From an uncultured Paracoccaceae bacterium (lineage in GTDB: Bacteria; Pseudomonadota; Alphaproteobacteria; Rhodobacterales; Rhodobacteraceae), in NCBI GenBank assembly GCA_938005545.1, contig CALKXV010000062.1, positions 1 through 35,606 of the forward strand: DNA of 35,606 nucleotides, in the 5' to 3' direction. The position numbers and the translations under genes are program-made. The notes beneath the pieces are model-generated. The model did not search any database, was not told where the DNA came from, and worked only from the letters and a program-made list of their open reading frames with translations. Each line of letters starts with the position of its first letter. Positions within the stretch are counted from its first letter, which is position 1. Below are positions 17,177 to 27,065 of the stretch, one piece after another.

Positions 17177-17794
17177 CTAGATCAGATGAAAAAACCAGCG
17201 TGTCATGGTTGCGAACTCCGACGCGCTAAAATCTCGTGGTTCAATTAGAAATTTTGCCATGCGCCCCATGGTCTTAACAGGTTGTGCGAATTGCCCGGCA
17301 GGCTGATACGCATTGCGCGCAGTATATTCACCAAACAGAACTGACGTTGGTTTTTTGACAAACAACAAAGTCGCCGCAAAACACGCCAACCTAAACCGGC
17401 CATCAATTAGAACGACATCCGGCGATACGTCAAAATCCTCCCAAGGACAAAACGCATAAGACGGGTATTTCCGGAATTTTGATTGATCTTTGGGATACCC
17501 CCATTTGCCCGTTGGTCCAACATCCGACCAATGCACCCTGACCCGATCACCCCCCAAACGTTGCGACGACAGAAAGGACGTCATATTTTCAGCCCAGGCT
17601 TTATCGCTTTCAATGCTTAGTACATCCGCCGTCGTTGATCGAGCGGCAAGAATAGTCGAGCCGCCCGATCCATATTCCAAAATGCTTGATGCATGCGCAA
17701 ATTCGCGAGCAACCAATTCGCCTTCGTCAGGCGGAAAGGTGAATGTCGGTTCGCGAATTGGGTCGATAGTTTCTGTGTCCATCTTGGGCCCCAT
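17177..17794 (-). CDS. Methyltransferase-like protein (class I SAM fold)
   Basis: 205 aa from ATG 17794 (a further ATG lies at 17782 and a TTG at 17797). The SAM-binding signature appears as LEYGSGGSTI (residues 39-48), followed by VLSIESDKAW as the acidic second strand and SPDVVLIDGRFRLACFAATL in the fourth-strand position. The N-terminus PTFTFPPDEGELVAREF and the C-terminus carry no extra domain. It converges on the glycosyltransferase-methyltransferase gene, so the two may belong to one glycan-related locus. Substrate unknown. Confidence 0.75.
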   Translation of the reverse strand: MGPKMDTETIDPIREPTFTFPPDEGELVAREFAHASSILEYGSGGSTILAARSTTADVLSIESDKAWAENMTSFLSSQRLGGDRVRVHWSDVGPTGKWGYPKDQSKFRKYPSYAFCPWEDFDVSPDVVLIDGRFRLACFAATLLFVKKPTSVLFGEYTARNAYQPAGQFAQPVKTMGRMAKFLIEPRDFSASEFATMTRWFFHLI

Positions 17795-17876
17795 CAATGG
17801 TCCGGTTTAGCACCTATATAATTCTACAAGTCACTTGGCTTGTCGACCACGAAGCACGAAACCCCGCAAATACCGA

Positions 17877-18764
17877 TCACGCAAGGTGCGTGTTAAACCA
17901 GCCGATTGTTCGATCCCAAGCCAGATTGGCCGCCGCCTCATCGTAGCGTGGTGTGGAATCGTTGTGAAACCCGTGGTTCACGTCAGGATAGATATGCGCC
18001 TCATAAATTTTGTTGTTCGCCTTAAGCGCGGCCTCATACTCCGGCCAGCCGCCGTTGATCCTATCATCCAGACCGGCGTATTGAAGCATCAGAGGCGCTT
18101 GAATTCCGGGAACATCATCCGCACTGGCTTGCCGCCCATAAAACGGAACCGAGGCACCCAGTTCCGGATAGGCCACCGCCAAAGCATTGCAAACACCGCC
18201 CCCATAACAAAACCCGACCGCCCCGACTTTTCCGGTGCTGTCATCGCGCCCCATCAGATGTTCGAAGCCCGCAAAGAAATCGTTCATAAGCATTTCGCGG
18301 TTGACGGTTTTCTGCAATTCGCGCCCTTCGGTGTCATTGCCGGGGTATCCACCAACCGACGTCAGACCATCCGGTGCCAGCGCCATGAACCCGGCCTTGG
18401 CAACGCGGCGCGCAACGTCTTCGATGTAAGGGTTCAAGCCACGATTTTCATGGATAACAAGTACAGCCGGGATCGTCCCGGATGCGGTGGCAGGCCGCAC
18501 CAGATAGCCGCGCACGTCGCCATGCCCGTTTGGCGACGGATAGGTGATATACTCTGGCACGATATCGGGGTCATTAAATGACACTTGCTCGGCCATCGCA
18601 TAATTCGGGCTTAGCATGTTCAACAACGCAACAGCCGTCACGCCACCGACAGCCCAGCGTCCGGCTTTGTCCAAAAATTCACGCTTGTTGATCTTTCCGT
18701 GGGCATAGAAATCATAAAGGTCGAGCAGCTCTTGATCAAAGTCCTTGGCGGTCATGCGGGTCAT
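17877..18764 (-). CDS. Exported dienelactone hydrolase family protein
   Basis: 295-residue alpha/beta hydrolase. The catalytic triad is visible: nucleophile in GFCYGGG (Cys186), acid in YAGLDDRI and base in NHGFHND. Cys in place of Ser is characteristic of dienelactone hydrolases. The N-terminal region ([20 protein letters not shown]) is followed by [16 protein letters not shown] and a hydrophobic run to YAMA. This looks like a Tat signal in which the twin arginine is Lys-Arg, so periplasmic export is likely but not certain. GAAGGA lies in front of ATG 18764. The substrate is unknown, and there is no aromatic-degradation cluster nearby. Confidence 0.9.
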   Translation of the reverse strand: MTRMTAKDFDQELLDLYDFYAHGKINKREFLDKAGRWAVGGVTAVALLNMLSPNYAMAEQVSFNDPDIVPEYITYPSPNGHGDVRGYLVRPATASGTIPAVLVIHENRGLNPYIEDVARRVAKAGFMALAPDGLTSVGGYPGNDTEGRELQKTVNREMLMNDFFAGFEHLMGRDDSTGKVGAVGFCYGGGVCNALAVAYPELGASVPFYGRQASADDVPGIQAPLMLQYAGLDDRINGGWPEYEAALKANNKIYEAHIYPDVNHGFHNDSTPRYDEAAANLAWDRTIGWFNTHLA

Positions 18765-18987
18765 GGCAATTCCTTCGGTTAGAGTTTCCTTGACGATAGT
18801 GACCCAACGTTAAGTTCTGCGCCCGCGCAAAATCAAGTCACAGTTTTGATGTCGGCACCAAATCCAATATCCCACAATCAAATATTCCCAACGGATCGGC
18901 ACAGCTAATTCCTTCAACGGCATCCCATCCGAACCCTCGGAATCGACATACAGCGCGTCCAAAGCACCAGCTCCCCCCAAGTGAGCG

Positions 18988-19004
18988 TTGCATTTCCGTG
19001 CGTT
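18988..19004. promoter_or_regulatory. Single copy of the putative Cox operator upstream of coxC
   Basis: The stretch TTGCATTTCCGTGCG resembles the repeated GCGCATTTCGTGCA upstream of coxM, with one inserted C and small changes. It lies about 20-35 bases before the coxC start codon. If CoxC binds the coxM repeats, this could be a weaker autoregulatory site. Only one copy is seen, so confidence is low. Confidence 0.3.
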
Positions 19005-19023
19005 TGCCGCCTAAATTTCAGGC

Positions 19024-20133
19024 ATGATTTTTCTGGACGTCAGCCATAGCACCACGCTTGTAGCCGCGTCGTTTGTCATCGCATTGGTGGCTGGCTTCAC
19101 CGGTCTCACGTTGACGAAAGAGCTGTCGCAAAAAACCATCGGACACCGCAAAATCGCCATCGCTCTGGCGTCAGTCGCTTTAGGTGGCGGCATCTGGTCG
19201 ATGCACTTTGTGGCCATGCTGGGCCTGCAAATGCCAATCCTGTTCTATTACGACAGCGCGATCACGCTGGCTTCGGCCTTGGTGGCCATCCTGATCGTGA
19301 GCGCCGCGCTGATCCTTTTGCACTTCACCGAACGCACTCCGCTGATCGTCACATTGGCGGGTGGTCTGGTCGCCACGGGCATTCTGGCGATGCATTACAT
19401 CGGCATGGCCGGGCTCGAATTGTGCCGCGCGGTCTATACGCCGACCGGCATTCTACTTGCCGTCCTGTCGTCCTTCGCCCTTTGTATCGCGGCGTTCTGG
19501 ATTGCTTATGGCGAACGATCCAACCGGAATATCCTTTTGGGCACGCTCTGTTTCGGGTTAGCCGTGGTTTCAGTACATTTCGTCGCCATCGCAGGCACAC
19601 GCTTTGTCGAAGAACCGGCCTTTCACGAATTTGGCCCGGTGATGAGCAACGAAGTCTTGGCACTCGGCGTTATTCTGACCAGCTTTGTGATCTTCGGTGC
19701 ATCCCTTTGGGTTGCAACCACCTATCTTGTCTCTTCCCTAGCGCCTCTGACCAACGCGCCGGTCACGCCCCCGCCAACCCAAACGTCCAAGACCACCACA
19801 ATGCCACTGCGCATTCCGTGCGAGAAGGACGGTAAAACGCTGTACCTCGATCCAGCCCACGTCGCCATTGTCAGGGCCGAAGGCCACTATACGCATGTCT
19901 ATACAGATGGTGCCCAGCACTTCTGTGTCTGGCCAATAACCGAGGCCACGAAAAGGCTGACCGACAGTGGCTTTCTGAAGGTGCATCGAAGCTATCTGAT
20001 CAACCCGTCACATCTCGAAGCATTTGAACGACAGAAGGACAAAGGCCTTTGTCGGTTTAGCGGGGTCGATCTTCCGCCTGTTCCGGTCAGTCGCTCAAAT
20101 CTGAAGTTGGTTCGCAGCCTGCTCGGAACCTGA
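19024..20133 (+). CDS. coxC: MHYT-LytTR membrane transcription regulator of the cox operon
   Basis: 369 aa. The N-terminal two-thirds is a seven-helix MHYT sensor domain with repeated motifs SMHFVAML, AMHYIGMAG and a degenerate third SVHFVAIAG. These Met/His residues are proposed to bind copper or sense a diatomic gas. After a short TP-rich linker (about 245-262), a LytTR DNA-binding domain runs from about 265 to the end (VAIVRAEGHYTHVYT, FLKVHRSYLIN). The same architecture is found in CoxC and CoxH of Oligotropha carboxidovorans, where CoxC also precedes coxM. The assignment therefore rests on both domains and position. ATG 19024 has only a weak ribosome-binding site. The product likely controls the downstream operon through the direct repeats at 20137-20171. 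Confidence 0.88.
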   Translation: MIFLDVSHSTTLVAASFVIALVAGFTGLTLTKELSQKTIGHRKIAIALASVALGGGIWSMHFVAMLGLQMPILFYYDSAITLASALVAILIVSAALILLHFTERTPLIVTLAGGLVATGILAMHYIGMAGLELCRAVYTPTGILLAVLSSFALCIAAFWIAYGERSNRNILLGTLCFGLAVVSVHFVAIAGTRFVEEPAFHEFGPVMSNEVLALGVILTSFVIFGASLWVATTYLVSSLAPLTNAPVTPPPTQTSKTTTMPLRIPCEKDGKTLYLDPAHVAIVRAEGHYTHVYTDGAQHFCVWPITEATKRLTDSGFLKVHRSYLINPSHLEAFERQKDKGLCRFSGVDLPPVPVSRSNLKLVRSLLGT

Positions 20134-20136
20134 AGC

Positions 20137-20171
20137 GCGCATTTCGTGCAGCCCTTGGCGCATTTCGTGCA
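20137..20171 (+). promoter_or_regulatory. Direct-repeat operator upstream of coxM (putative LytTR site)
   Basis: The 14-mer GCGCATTTCGTGCA occurs perfectly at 20137-20150 and 20158-20171, a 21-base period or two helical turns. It starts 4 bases after the coxC stop and ends about 96 bases before coxM. LytTR regulators bind pairs of direct repeats on one DNA face, so the match to the CoxC domain is good. The promoter boxes themselves were not identified. Confidence 0.7.
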
Positions 20172-20266
20172 AAATCTACGCCATCCGAAATTCAAAACGT
20201 GCCCTGTCTCTAAAGCTGTGCATGAATTCATCCCGAATAGGAATTGCTTATTTGGGAGGAAAAGCA

Positions 20267-21118
20267 ATGATCCCAGCCGCTTTTGATTATCATCGGCCCA
20301 CGGACATGGCAGGCGTTCTGTCGCTACTGTCTGAACACGGTGACGACGCGCGTGTCATGGCAGGCGGGCACAGCCTGATCCCCTTGATGAAGCTACGCAT
20401 GGCCGACGTACCACATCTGATCGATCTGCAAGATGTGGAGGGTCTTTCCGGCATTGATGTGGGGGAAACCATCCGCATCGGCGCAATGGTCACCCAAGCT
20501 GATATCATCGACCACACAGGTCTGACGGCGTCAGCCCCAATCTTGCGCGAAGCCGCTCTGCAAATCGCTGACCCACAGGTCCGGTATATGGGAACCGTTG
20601 GCGGCAATGTTGCCAACGGCGATCCCGGCAACGACATGCCTGGTCTTATGCAGTGCCTGGACGCACAATTCACGCTCGTGGGGCCTGACGGCGAACGCAC
20701 CGTGCCTGCGCGCGATTTCTACGAAGCCGCCTATATGACCGAACGCGGCGACGAAGAGGTGCTGACCTCAGTGTCTTTCGCCGCGCCCAAAGGCGGCTAT
20801 GCCTATGAGAAACAAAAGCGCAAGATCGGCGATTACGCGACGGCCGCCTCGGCTGTTCAAATGACCAAAGACGGCGGAACCTGTACATCGGCTTCGATCG
20901 CAATGACCAATCTAAGCGACACGCCGATCTTCTCGGAAAATGCAGGCGCGGCCCTTGCTGGCTCAACCGTCGATGAAACGGCCATCAAGGCTGCCGTCGC
21001 TGCCGCACTCGCGGACATCGACCCAACCGAAGACAACCGTGGCCCAGTGGCCTTCAAAATGCACGTCGCTGGCGTAATCCTGACCCGCGCAATCACCCGC
21101 GCCTGGTCTCGGGCGTAA
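20267..21118 (+). CDS. coxM: Carbon monoxide dehydrogenase medium (FAD) subunit
   Basis: 283-residue flavoprotein of the CO dehydrogenase heterotrimer. It passes electrons from the CoxS iron-sulphur clusters to the respiratory acceptor. The FAD-binding motifs of the vanillyl-alcohol-oxidase type fold are [13 protein letters not shown] (from residue 32) and [14 protein letters not shown] (from residue 110). ATG 20267 is preceded by a strong GGGAGG site. An upstream in-frame ATG at 20222 falls inside a small palindrome and is not favoured. Only 10 bases separate it from coxS. It is the first enzyme gene of the operon. Confidence 0.96.
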   Translation: MIPAAFDYHRPTDMAGVLSLLSEHGDDARVMAGGHSLIPLMKLRMADVPHLIDLQDVEGLSGIDVGETIRIGAMVTQADIIDHTGLTASAPILREAALQIADPQVRYMGTVGGNVANGDPGNDMPGLMQCLDAQFTLVGPDGERTVPARDFYEAAYMTERGDEEVLTSVSFAAPKGGYAYEKQKRKIGDYATAASAVQMTKDGGTCTSASIAMTNLSDTPIFSENAGAALAGSTVDETAIKAAVAAALADIDPTEDNRGPVAFKMHVAGVILTRAITRAWSRA

Positions 21119-21128
21119 AGGAAATCCC

Positions 21129-21659
21129 ATGGCAGACAAAATGCACATCAAACTAACGGTGAACGGGACAGAGGAAGAATTCCTCGCCGAACCACGCGAA
21201 CTTCTGATCTACACTTTACGCGAACGCCTCAACATCACCGGGCCCCACATCGGCTGCGAAACCTCCCATTGCGGCGCTTGCACTGTAACCATCGACGGCA
21301 AATCGGTGAAATCCTGCACCATGTTCGCGGTTCAAGCCAGCGGCAAAGACATCACAACCATCGAAGGTCTCGGCACCCCAGATGCGCTGCATCCATTGCA
21401 GGAGGCGTTCAAAGAACACCACGGCCTGCAATGCGGCTATTGCACGCCCGGAATGATCACCCGTGCTGCAAAACTTCTCGAAGAAAATCCGAACCCTACC
21501 GAAGAAGACGTACGTTTCGGAATTGCGGGCAACCTGTGCCGCTGCACTGGCTACCAGAACATCGTGAAATCTATTCTTGCGGCTGCGGCCACCATGAACG
21601 CAGACGCGTCCTCAAGTAGCGACGCGATAGGACAAACAAAAGTGGAGGCCGCAGAATGA
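21129..21659 (+). CDS. coxS: Carbon monoxide dehydrogenase small (2x[2Fe-2S]) subunit
   Basis: 176 aa. The N-terminal plant-ferredoxin-like domain has Cys43, Cys48, Cys51 and Cys63 ([12 protein letters not shown]). The C-terminal helical domain has Cys102, Cys105 (QCGYCTPGM), Cys137 and Cys139 (LCRCTGYQ). All eight ligands match the xanthine-oxidase family spacing. A tail of about 20 residues rich in Ala and Ser ([12 protein letters not shown]) extends beyond the last helix. Its stop overlaps the coxL start (ATGA), so the two are translationally coupled. Confidence 0.97.
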   Translation: MADKMHIKLTVNGTEEEFLAEPRELLIYTLRERLNITGPHIGCETSHCGACTVTIDGKSVKSCTMFAVQASGKDITTIEGLGTPDALHPLQEAFKEHHGLQCGYCTPGMITRAAKLLEENPNPTEEDVRFGIAGNLCRCTGYQNIVKSILAAAATMNADASSSSDAIGQTKVEAAE

Positions 21660-24073
21660 AAGACGACGTCCAATCCTCTGATGATCGCCGCGCCAGCCTC
21701 AAAGGCTTAGGTTCTTCGCGTAAACGGGTCGAAGACGCACGTTTTACTCAAGGCAAAGGCAACTACGTAGACGACATCAAGCTCGACGGGATGCTGTTCG
21801 GCGACTTCGTGCGGACGCCATATGCGCACGCGCGGATAAAAAGCATCAAAACCGAAGAGGCCTTGAAGGTACCCGGTGTATTGGCCGTTCTTACGGCAGC
21901 GGATCTTGAACCGCTAGGCCTGCACTGGATGCCGACCCTTGCCGGCGACAAGCAAATGGTGCTTGCCGATGGCAAGGTTCTATATCAGGGCCAAGAAGTC
22001 GCCTTCGTCGTCGCAACAGATCGCTATGCAGCCGCAGACGGCATCGAAGCGGTCGAAGTCGACTATGAAGAACTTCCCGTCATCACCGACCCGTTCGAAG
22101 CACTGAAAACCGATGTGGTGCTGCGCGAAGATCTTGAACCCGGCGCCGATGGCGCCCACGGCCCACGCAAACATCCAAACCACATCTTCACGTGGGAAGC
22201 CGGTGAAAAAGAAACGACCGAACAGGTGATCGACGCCGCCGAGGTCGTGGCCGAAGAGATGGTCTATTATCACCGTGTCCACCCCTGCCCTTTGGAAACC
22301 TGTGGATGCGTGGCAAGCATGGACAAGGTCAACGGCAAGCTGACGCTTTATGGGACATTCCAGGCCCCCCACGCGATCCGCACCGTTGTCTCCCTGATTT
22401 CGGGCATCGAAGAACACAACATCCGCGTGGTTTCCCCCGACATCGGCGGCGGCTTTGGCAACAAAGTGGGTGCTTATCCGGGCTATGTCTGTTCCGTCGT
22501 CGCCTCAATCGTCACCGGTAAACCGGTCAAATGGATCGAAGACCGGATGGACAATCTGATGACCACCGCATTCGCGCGGGATTACTGGATGAAAGGCAAG
22601 ATCAGTGCCACCAAAGAAGGCAAGATCACCGGCCTTTGGTGCCACACCACGGCCGACCACGGCGGTTTCGACGCCTGCGCCGACCCAACAAAGTTTCCCG
22701 CGGGTTTCATGAACATCTGCACAGGAAGTTACGACATTCCAACGGCTTACCTTGCCGTGGATGGAGTCTATACCAACAAGGCTCCGGGCGGCGTCGCCTA
22801 TCGCTGTTCGTTCCGGGTGACCGAAGCGGCCTATTTCATCGAACGCATGATCGAAGTCTTGGCGATCGAGCTGAACATGGATGCCGCCGAATTGCGCCGC
22901 ATCAACTTCATCAAGAAGGAACAATTCCCCTACAACTCGGCTTTGGGTTGGGAATACGACAGCGGAGACTATCACACCGCTTGGGATAAAGCGCTGAACG
23001 CAGTTGGCTATGACGATCTGCGCAAAGAACAAGCCCAACGATTAGAAGACTTCAAGGCGGGCAAAACCCGCAAGCTTCTTGGGATCGGTCTTTCTCACTT
23101 CACCGAAATCGTCGGCGCTGGCCCCGTGAAGAACTGTGACATCCTTGGTCTTGGGATGTTCGATAGCTGCGAAATCCGCATCCACCCAACCGGATCTGCC
23201 ATCGCGCGACTTGGCACGATTTCTCAAGGTCAGGGTCATGCGACAACCTTCGCGCAAATTCTCGCTTCGGAAATCGGCCTGCCCGCCGACAGCATAACGG
23301 TCGAAGAAGGCGATACCGATACTGCACCCTATGGCCTAGGCACCTACGGCTCACGTTCCACACCTGTTGCCGGAGCGGCCACAGCCATGGCAGGGCGTAA
23401 GATTCGCGCCAAAGCGCAAATGATCGCGGCCTTCCTGTTAGAAGTTCACGACGATGACGTGGAATTCGACGTGGATCGTTTCGTGGTCAAAGGCGCGCCT
23501 GAAAAGTTCAAGACAATGAAGGAAATCGCCTTCGCTGCCTACAACCAGGCCATCCCCGGCATCGAACCCGGGCTGGAGGCGGTCAGCTATTACGACCCGC
23601 CCAACATGACCTATCCCTTTGGTGCCTACATCTGCGTCATGGAACTCGACGTTGATACCGGCGAACACGAAATCCGCCAATTCTATGCGCTGGACGATTG
23701 CGGCACCCGGATCAACCCGATGATCATCGAAGGTCAGGTCCACGGTGGTGTAACCGAAGCACTTGCTATCGCCATGGGTCAGGAAATTGCCTACGACGAA
23801 CTGGGCAACGTCAAAACCGGCACCTTGATGGATTTCTTCCTACCCACCGCTTGGGAAACGCCACACTATACGACCGATCACACGGTCACGCCTTCGCCGC
23901 ATCACCCCATTGGAGCCAAGGGCGTTGGCGAAAGCCCGAATGTCGGCGGTGTGCCTGCGTTTTCCAACGCTGTGCATGATGCTTTCCGGCCCTTCGGTTT
24001 GCGGCACGCCCATATGCCCCACGACCACTGGCGCGTCTGGAAGATCGCCAACGATCTGGGCCTTCACAGCTAA
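21656..24073 (+). CDS. coxL: Carbon monoxide dehydrogenase large (molybdenum-copper) subunit, form I
   Basis: 805 aa, the catalytic subunit that oxidises CO to CO2 at a Mo-S-Cu site. The active-site loop reads AYRCSFR at residues 381-387, with Cys384 as copper ligand. This distinguishes form I enzymes from the form II AYRGAGR type. The molybdenum-site glutamate lies in [11 protein letters not shown] (Glu759). Other cofactor-binding stretches are [24 protein letters not shown] and [12 protein letters not shown]. The ATG overlaps the coxS stop. A 9-bp hairpin follows the stop, before coxD. The protein is intact and of normal length, so a functional CO oxidiser is expected. Confidence 0.98.
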   Translation: MKDDVQSSDDRRASLKGLGSSRKRVEDARFTQGKGNYVDDIKLDGMLFGDFVRTPYAHARIKSIKTEEALKVPGVLAVLTAADLEPLGLHWMPTLAGDKQMVLADGKVLYQGQEVAFVVATDRYAAADGIEAVEVDYEELPVITDPFEALKTDVVLREDLEPGADGAHGPRKHPNHIFTWEAGEKETTEQVIDAAEVVAEEMVYYHRVHPCPLETCGCVASMDKVNGKLTLYGTFQAPHAIRTVVSLISGIEEHNIRVVSPDIGGGFGNKVGAYPGYVCSVVASIVTGKPVKWIEDRMDNLMTTAFARDYWMKGKISATKEGKITGLWCHTTADHGGFDACADPTKFPAGFMNICTGSYDIPTAYLAVDGVYTNKAPGGVAYRCSFRVTEAAYFIERMIEVLAIELNMDAAELRRINFIKKEQFPYNSALGWEYDSGDYHTAWDKALNAVGYDDLRKEQAQRLEDFKAGKTRKLLGIGLSHFTEIVGAGPVKNCDILGLGMFDSCEIRIHPTGSAIARLGTISQGQGHATTFAQILASEIGLPADSITVEEGDTDTAPYGLGTYGSRSTPVAGAATAMAGRKIRAKAQMIAAFLLEVHDDDVEFDVDRFVVKGAPEKFKTMKEIAFAAYNQAIPGIEPGLEAVSYYDPPNMTYPFGAYICVMELDVDTGEHEIRQFYALDDCGTRINPMIIEGQVHGGVTEALAIAMGQEIAYDELGNVKTGTLMDFFLPTAWETPHYTTDHTVTPSPHHPIGAKGVGESPNVGGVPAFSNAVHDAFRPFGLRHAHMPHDHWRVWKIANDLGLHS

Positions 24074-24079
24074 GACAGC

Positions 24080-24102
24080 GGGACGGGCCACGCGCCCGTC
24101 CC
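24080..24102 (+). other. Intercistronic hairpin between coxL and coxD
   Basis: GGGACGGGC and GCCCGTCCC form a perfect 9-bp stem around a 5-base loop, 7 bases past the coxL stop and 21 bases before coxD. No T run follows. It is likely an mRNA-stabilising or partial-termination element that keeps the structural genes more abundant than the maturation genes. Confidence 0.65.
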
Positions 24103-24122
24103 TGACGTCAAAGGGACGCGCA

Positions 24123-24989
24123 ATGGCTTGGACTAACCTACAATCCGATCTGGCAAAACAGGATTACGTGGCCTCCGACGATCTGTCAGTCGCGCTGCAC
24201 CTCGCCCTGTCCCTTGGCCGCCCGATCTTACTGGAAGGCGCGGCTGGGGTCGGAAAAACCGAAGTCGCACGCGTTTTAGCCGCAGCAAAAGACACCCGAT
24301 TGATCCGCCTCCAATGCTATGAAGGTCTCGACGCCTCCCAAGCCATTTACGAATGGAACTACCAACGCCAGCTCTTGGCCATCCGCGCCGCTGGTGAAAC
24401 CGGAAAAGACGTCGAAACGCGCATCTTCTCGGAAGACTATCTTCTCAAACGCCCCCTTCTCGCGGCCATTCAAGAAGAAAAACCACCCGTCTTGCTGATC
24501 GACGAAATCGACCGCGCCGACGAAGAATTCGAAGCTTATCTCCTTGAAATATTGTCCGAATTCCAAGTCACAATCCCTGAACTTGGCACAATCAAAGCCA
24601 CATCGCGTCCTATCGTAATCCTAACCGCCAACGGCACCCGCGATTTGTCCGATGCATTGCGCCGCCGTTGTCTTTACACCTATCTCGACTACCCCGATCG
24701 GCACACGGAGCTTGCAATCCTGAACGCGCGCTGCCCCGACATCGAAACGCATCTCGGCCACCAGATCATCGGCTTCGTGCAAAAACTCCGAGCCGAGGAG
24801 CTGGAAAAAACGCCCGGTATCGCCGAGATGCTTGATTTCGCCGCTGCATTGATGGGCCTCGGCGTCGCCGATCTGACAGCCGATCCAGCCGTCTTACAAG
24901 CTACACTAACAACCTTGCTAAAAACCCAAAGCGACCAAGCCAACATCACAACCGAAGTCGCCCAACGAATCGCAGGCAAAGCCGCGTGA
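24123..24989 (+). CDS. coxD: MoxR-type AAA+ ATPase for CO dehydrogenase maturation
   Basis: 288 aa from ATG 24123. It shows Walker A GAAGVGKT (residues 39-46), Walker B LLIDEID with Asp127-Glu128, and the sensor stretch ILTANGTRDLSDALRRRC. In O. carboxidovorans CoxD is a membrane-associated chaperone-like ATPase needed to insert sulphur and copper into the Mo site. Length and gene order match. The GTG of coxE overlaps its stop by 4 bases. The frame is open further upstream into coxL but that part has no family similarity. Confidence 0.95.
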   Translation: MAWTNLQSDLAKQDYVASDDLSVALHLALSLGRPILLEGAAGVGKTEVARVLAAAKDTRLIRLQCYEGLDASQAIYEWNYQRQLLAIRAAGETGKDVETRIFSEDYLLKRPLLAAIQEEKPPVLLIDEIDRADEEFEAYLLEILSEFQVTIPELGTIKATSRPIVILTANGTRDLSDALRRRCLYTYLDYPDRHTELAILNARCPDIETHLGHQIIGFVQKLRAEELEKTPGIAEMLDFAAALMGLGVADLTADPAVLQATLTTLLKTQSDQANITTEVAQRIAGKAA

Positions 24990-26167
24990 GCCGCGTCACC
25001 AAATTTGCCGCACGCGATCCCGGCCCCGCTGCACGCGTCTCGGGCTTCCTTGCCCACCTGCGCGACAACGGCCTGCGCCTTGGCGTCGCCGAAACCGAAC
25101 TCGCCCTCGCCGCCCTGACACACATCGACGCCAGCGTGCCCGATCAAAGCAAAGGCGCGCTTCGTGCCGTCTGCACCGGTTGCAAGGAAGACGTTGAACG
25201 TTTCGACGAATTGTTCACCAGCTATTGGATGGACATGGGCCGTGTCCGCCAAAAAGTTGTGCCAACCATGGGCGACACCGCCAAAGACCACGTCCATTCG
25301 TTCCGAAACGCCGAAGGCGAAGATATGTCCGGCTCCGGTGACGCCAGTACACCCGACGGCGGCGATGGCGACGCGGAAAGCGACGGCACCGGCAAACTTG
25401 TGGCCACCGAAACCCAGAACCTGATGAACCGCGACCTTCGCGATCTGGTCCAACCCAAAGACATCGCCGAAGCCGAACGCGTGGCAAGACGTCTGGGCGC
25501 AGCCTTACGCGACCGCCGATCAAGACGCCGCAAAGCCGCCCGTAAAGGCGATCGGCTGCACTTTCGCAAAATCATCCGCCAAAGCCTTGCAACCGGTGGC
25601 GAACCTCTGTCTTTGCCGAAAAAGCACCGCCCGGATCGCGCCCGCAAGATCGCAGCGCTTTGCGATGTCTCCGGGTCGATGTCGCTTTACGCGCAGATTT
25701 TTCTAGCCTTTCTTGCCGGACTTATGCGCGCCGATGACAAGGCCGACGCCTATCTGTTTCACACCCGCCTCGTGCGCATCACCGAAGCCTTGCGCGACAA
25801 AGACGCCATGCGCGCGCTGGCCCGCATGTCGCTGATGGCCGACGGTTTCGCAGGTGGCACCAGGATCGGCGGCAACCTGTCGCGCTTTGCCGACACTTAT
25901 GCCAAACGCTTTGTCGACGGGCGCACCGTGGTGATCATACTTTCCGACGGATACGATACCGACCCACCGGAATTGCTGTCTGACGCGCTCTGCCGCCTGA
26001 AAAAGCGCGGCTGCAAAATCATCTGGCTGAACCCGCTCAAGGGCTGGCGCGATTATGAGGCAACCGCCGCAGGCATGGCCGCAGCACTCCCGCATCTTGA
26101 TCATTTCGCCGCCGCCAACACGCTGGAGGACCTCGCCAATCTAGAAACGGAGCTTGGACAGTTATGA
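24986..26167 (+). CDS. coxE: VWA-domain CO dehydrogenase maturation protein
   Basis: 393 aa starting at GTG 24986, which overlaps the coxD stop (GTGA). A variable acidic/glycine region lies at about residues 112-135 (SGSGDASTPDGGDGD). The VWA domain then carries the metal-ion-dependent adhesion motif DVSGS at residues 227-231 and later GGTRIGGNL and ILSDGYDTDPP. CoxE-type proteins act with their MoxR ATPase partner as a chaperone pair. Its stop overlaps the coxF start by 4 bases, so the maturation genes are tightly coupled. Confidence 0.95.
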   Translation: MSRVTKFAARDPGPAARVSGFLAHLRDNGLRLGVAETELALAALTHIDASVPDQSKGALRAVCTGCKEDVERFDELFTSYWMDMGRVRQKVVPTMGDTAKDHVHSFRNAEGEDMSGSGDASTPDGGDGDAESDGTGKLVATETQNLMNRDLRDLVQPKDIAEAERVARRLGAALRDRRSRRRKAARKGDRLHFRKIIRQSLATGGEPLSLPKKHRPDRARKIAALCDVSGSMSLYAQIFLAFLAGLMRADDKADAYLFHTRLVRITEALRDKDAMRALARMSLMADGFAGGTRIGGNLSRFADTYAKRFVDGRTVVIILSDGYDTDPPELLSDALCRLKKRGCKIIWLNPLKGWRDYEATAAGMAAALPHLDHFAAANTLEDLANLETELGQL

Positions 26168-26931
26168 TGCCGAAAGAGCTTCTTGATCCCCAAATGTCCG
26201 ACGCTCTGGAAAACTTGCGCACCCGCGACGAACCCTTCGCAGTCGCCACCATCGTGCGCACAGCAGGCCTGACGGCGGCCAAACCCGGTGCCAAAGCATT
26301 GTTGCGTGCAGACGGCACAATCCTGCACGGTTGGCTGGGTGGAAGCTGTACCCGAAATGCCGTCGCCAAAGCCGCGCTAACGTCCATCCAGGATGGCAAT
26401 CCCACACTGATTTCAATCGCGCCCGAAGACGAAATGGAAGAGCGCGAAGGTGTTCAATCCGCCCGCAACGGGTGCCCCTCCAAAGGCACCATCGACGTCT
26501 TTATCGAACCTTGGGTGCCTCGCCCTGAACTGGTGATCTTCGGCGCATCACCCGTGGCTCATGCACTGGCAGAAATTGCCAAGGGTTTCGACTGGAACAT
26601 CACGCGCCCCGATGCCAATCTGCAAGACGCAACGGTCCGACGTCGTGTGATCGTGGTCGCCACCCAAGGCCAGGACGATTTAAACGCTTTGAAACAAGCG
26701 CTTAAATCCTCATCAGATCACGTTGCATTTGTCGGCAGCCGAAAAAAATATGCCGCGCTGGCCACAAAACTGGCCAAACTCCAAGTCCCGCAAACCGCAA
26801 TCGACGCCGTAAATGCCCCAGCCGGGTTGGACATCAGCGCGGTCACACCCGAAGAAATTGCGTTGTCGATCCTGGCGCAACTCACTCAAGTCAGACGACA
26901 GGCCCTGAAGGGAGCGATGACCGATGGCTGA
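26164..26931 (+). CDS. coxF: XdhC/CoxF family cofactor maturation protein
   Basis: 255 aa. The N-terminal XdhC_CoxI domain includes AVATIVRTAGLTAAKPGAKA and WLGGSCTRNAVAKAAL. The C-terminal Rossmann domain includes LVIFGASPVAHALAEIA and VAFVGSRKKYAAL. XdhC proteins bind and protect the molybdenum cofactor and support its sulphuration before insertion. The ATG overlaps the coxE stop. Position after coxE matches coxF of the O. carboxidovorans cluster. No CoxI or other XdhC paralogue is present in the window. Confidence 0.9.
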   Translation: MMPKELLDPQMSDALENLRTRDEPFAVATIVRTAGLTAAKPGAKALLRADGTILHGWLGGSCTRNAVAKAALTSIQDGNPTLISIAPEDEMEEREGVQSARNGCPSKGTIDVFIEPWVPRPELVIFGASPVAHALAEIAKGFDWNITRPDANLQDATVRRRVIVVATQGQDDLNALKQALKSSSDHVAFVGSRKKYAALATKLAKLQVPQTAIDAVNAPAGLDISAVTPEEIALSILAQLTQVRRQALKGAMTDG

Positions 26932-27065
26932 AAAACAGACGCCTCAATTCGCATTTATTGCGTCGCGCATCTGGCGTAAATTCAAATCGTGCTGGACATT
27001 GTCGCCCGAACAGGCAGACACATTGACCAGAGTTAAATTTCCTTGCTGCTAATGAAGGACCCGAC

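Noticed and set aside
21656-24073. Form II (xanthine-dehydrogenase-like) identity of CoxL
   Set aside because: The active-site loop is AYRCSFR with the copper-ligand cysteine, not AYRGAGR, so form I is the better reading.
26924-27052. 42-codon frame bridging coxF and coxG
   Set aside because: It overlaps the coxF stop and could be coupled, but the sequence resembles nothing known, and chance is likely in a 134-base gap.
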